Origin: Faecalispora sporosphaeroides DSM 1294
GTDB taxonomy: Bacteria > Bacillota > Clostridia > Oscillospirales > Acutalibacteraceae
Assembly: GCA_000383295.1 (NCBI GenBank)
Contig: KB911066.1
Span: 124,001 to 188,000 of the forward strand
DNA length: 64,000 nt
Reading direction: 5' to 3'
Positions 62,799-64,000 of the stretch are shown here, one piece after another (within the stretch, counting starts at the first letter, position 1; the number at the start of each line of letters is the position of its first letter). A program made the translations under genes and the position numbers. The notes beneath the pieces are model-generated. The model saw only the letters and a list, made by a program, of their open reading frames with translations. It was not told where the DNA came from and made no database searches.

Positions 62799-63293
62799 TT
62801 AATCTATCAGTTGTTTCAGAACCGCCAAACGAGGGTCTGTCTGCCGGGAAACACATTGGCACATCCCCTGATTCCGGTTTTGTCCGCATTGCGGGCACAG
62901 GCCCTTGCAATCCGGCGAACACAAAAATCTGGTGGGCAGCTCCAACAAAATATCCTCCCGCAGCAGCGCATCCAAATCCAAACGATACTCCTCCGCGACA
63001 ATGTATAGGTCGCTGTCCCCGTCCGTTAAAGAAGAGACCACAGTGTGTGAAAAGGAAAGATCATAATGGGTGCGAAATTCGGTCGTGCAGCGATCGCAGG
63101 GAATTTCAAAATCAAAGGAAACCCGGGCATCCAGCTTTGCGGAGCCCGCATGACTTTGAACCGTTCCTGTTACCGCAACGGGAGAAACGAACGGATGAAA
63201 ACCGTTCACAGTGGTAGAGGAGAAAGACATTTCATAAGTAAACGGGAGAACCTCACCGTCGCTCAGCATGATCTTTTTCAGTTCAAGAATCAT
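62799..63293 (-). CDS. yceD: YceD/DUF177-family protein
   Basis: 164 residues, with the core motif DFEIPCDRCTTEF (two cysteines) and a C-terminal CSPDCKGLCPQCGQN cysteine cluster typical of DUF177. The family is linked to 23S rRNA accumulation and 50S assembly and is nearly always encoded next to rpmF. Promoter 30 bases upstream. Confidence 0.92.
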   Translation of the reverse strand: MILELKKIMLSDGEVLPFTYEMSFSSTTVNGFHPFVSPVAVTGTVQSHAGSAKLDARVSFDFEIPCDRCTTEFRTHYDLSFSHTVVSSLTDGDSDLYIVAEEYRLDLDALLREDILLELPTRFLCSPDCKGLCPQCGQNRNQGMCQCVSRQTDPRLAVLKQLID

Positions 63294-63322
63294 ATCATTT
63301 TACCTCGACACTACAATATGCT

Positions 63323-63351
63323 ATTATATCGACTTGCTTCGCTTTTGTCAA
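63323..63351 (-). promoter_or_regulatory. Consensus promoter of yceD-rpmF
   Basis: TTGACA (63351-63346), 17-base spacer, TATAAT (63328-63323): a perfect sigma-A promoter for ribosomal-protein-linked genes. The start is near 63316. Confidence 0.94.
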
Positions 63352-63358
63352 CAAGAAA

Positions 63359-64000
63359 TCAGGATAAATCTGCTTTTTTTATCAAAATCAGCGGGGTCAG
63401 TTCATCCGATTGCCCGGCAGGGTTGTCCTTGATCATCGCGATCAAATCCTGATCCGGCACTGGGGCCAGCGTATCGGATTTTCCGAAAATGACCACGCTC
63501 AGATCGTTGGCGTCCACCAGCAGACAGTCGATGCCGAGCTCCCGCTGAATGTCGTTGCAGACCTTGACCGGTTCCTTTGGGTTCAGCAAAGCCAGATCAT
63601 GGTACAGCTCAAACGAAGAGCCCATGTAGAACCCGTCGATTCCATCGATCCCGTGCCCGGCAATCTTGTAAAACACACCGCGGATTCCAAACAGCTTTGT
63701 CACTGCAGAGCAGAACGCCGCCAAAAGGATTCTGGGCAGGCCCGCCAGGTTGATCGCCAGCTGAAGCTTGTACGGCTCGTCCATGGCGATCCCGTGATTG
63801 TTTGAAGAAGCAAATTTGGATAAAAACCGTGCCCAAAAGCCGATTTTTACATCCTTCTTCTCCACCACGTTATTCTGGCACATGGAAATGATCTTCTCGC
63901 TCAGGGACAAAATATCCCCGGGCTGGTATAAGGGCTGAACATATTTTTTTACCAGCTCCACATACGACTCGCCGCGCTGTACAAAGTGCGTTTGAATCGC
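63359..64000 (-). CDS. F420-0:gamma-glutamyl ligase (CofE)-like protein, 5'-truncated by the window
   Basis: At least 213 residues are visible; the frame is open to the window edge, so the real start lies outside. Segments such as QPGDILSLSEKIISMCQ, GHGIDGIDGF and CLLVDANDLSVVIFG resemble the clostridial F420-ligase-like family (PF01996), which occurs in species without known F420. The true substrate is therefore uncertain. It ends 8 bases upstream of the yceD promoter -35. Confidence 0.55.
   Translation of the reverse strand, partial: AIQTHFVQRGESYVELVKKYVQPLYQPGDILSLSEKIISMCQNNVVEKKDVKIGFWARFLSKFASSNNHGIAMDEPYKLQLAINLAGLPRILLAAFCSAVTKLFGIRGVFYKIAGHGIDGIDGFYMGSSFELYHDLALLNPKEPVKVCNDIQRELGIDCLLVDANDLSVVIFGKSDTLAPVPDQDLIAMIKDNPAGQSDELTPLILIKKADLS

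Overview
The window comes from a spore-forming, anaerobic member of the Clostridia with a balanced base composition. The gene neighbourhoods are Firmicute-like (yicC-remA-gmk-rpoZ-priA-def-fmt; scpA-scpB-gerW-dacF; folD-dxs-tlyA-argR-recN). Sporulation genes are present (spoIVA, sipL, spoIVFA/spoIVFB, spoVM, gerW, splB), as are oxygen-sensitive enzymes (pyruvate formate-lyase, NfnAB, radical-SAM enzymes). An Oscillospiraceae/Ruminococcaceae-like host is my best guess, but this is inference. I see no prophage, insertion sequence, CRISPR array, rRNA or tRNA; the window is chromosomal core with a few accessory islands.

Layout. 1-4.8 kb (+): the 3' end of a lysine riboswitch, asd-dapA-dapB and a stand-alone aspartokinase-type ACT protein (lysine/diaminopimelate branch), then splB. 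5-7.7 kb (-): a large YfhO-type membrane protein. 7.8-16 kb (-): folD-dxs-tlyA-nadK-argR-recN, with tyrS behind its own promoter and a tyrosine T-box. 16-21.6 kb (-): lgt with a long acidic tail, two M16 peptidase-family genes, and a spoIVFA-spoIVFB pair. 21.8-25 kb: nfnAB (-) divergent from a nitroreductase (+). 25-28.3 kb (-): sipL-spoIVA, coat-basement assembly.

28.3-36.1 kb is the most unusual part. An ABC transporter operon begins with a 208-residue protein that looks like a stripped-down [FeFe]-hydrogenase H-cluster domain. Next come pflA and pflB, and a divergent FNR-like regulator with a full set of predicted Fe-S ligands. The ABC operon and the regulator gene carry the same 16-bp dyad at their start sites. 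The pflB promoter has an FNR/CRP-type site centred at -41.5.

36.3-50.2 kb (-) is a long housekeeping operon running yicC to thiN, followed by a 51-residue membrane protein and a 29-residue SpoVM. 50.3-53.7 kb (-): a soluble biotin-dependent transcarboxylase-like operon. 53.8-59.3 kb (-): M50 peptidase-scpA-scpB-ytfI-gerW-dacF-rluB. 59.3-64 kb: rpmB (+), then plsY, der, and the yceD-rpmF pair (-), and the truncated end of a CofE-like gene.

Functional links: SpoVM, SpoIVA and SipL form the coat-anchoring platform and are all encoded here. The riboswitch, ACT protein and dap genes form one lysine-control unit. The FNR-like factor probably ties anaerobiosis to pfl expression. All assignments come from reading the sequence; no database search was run.
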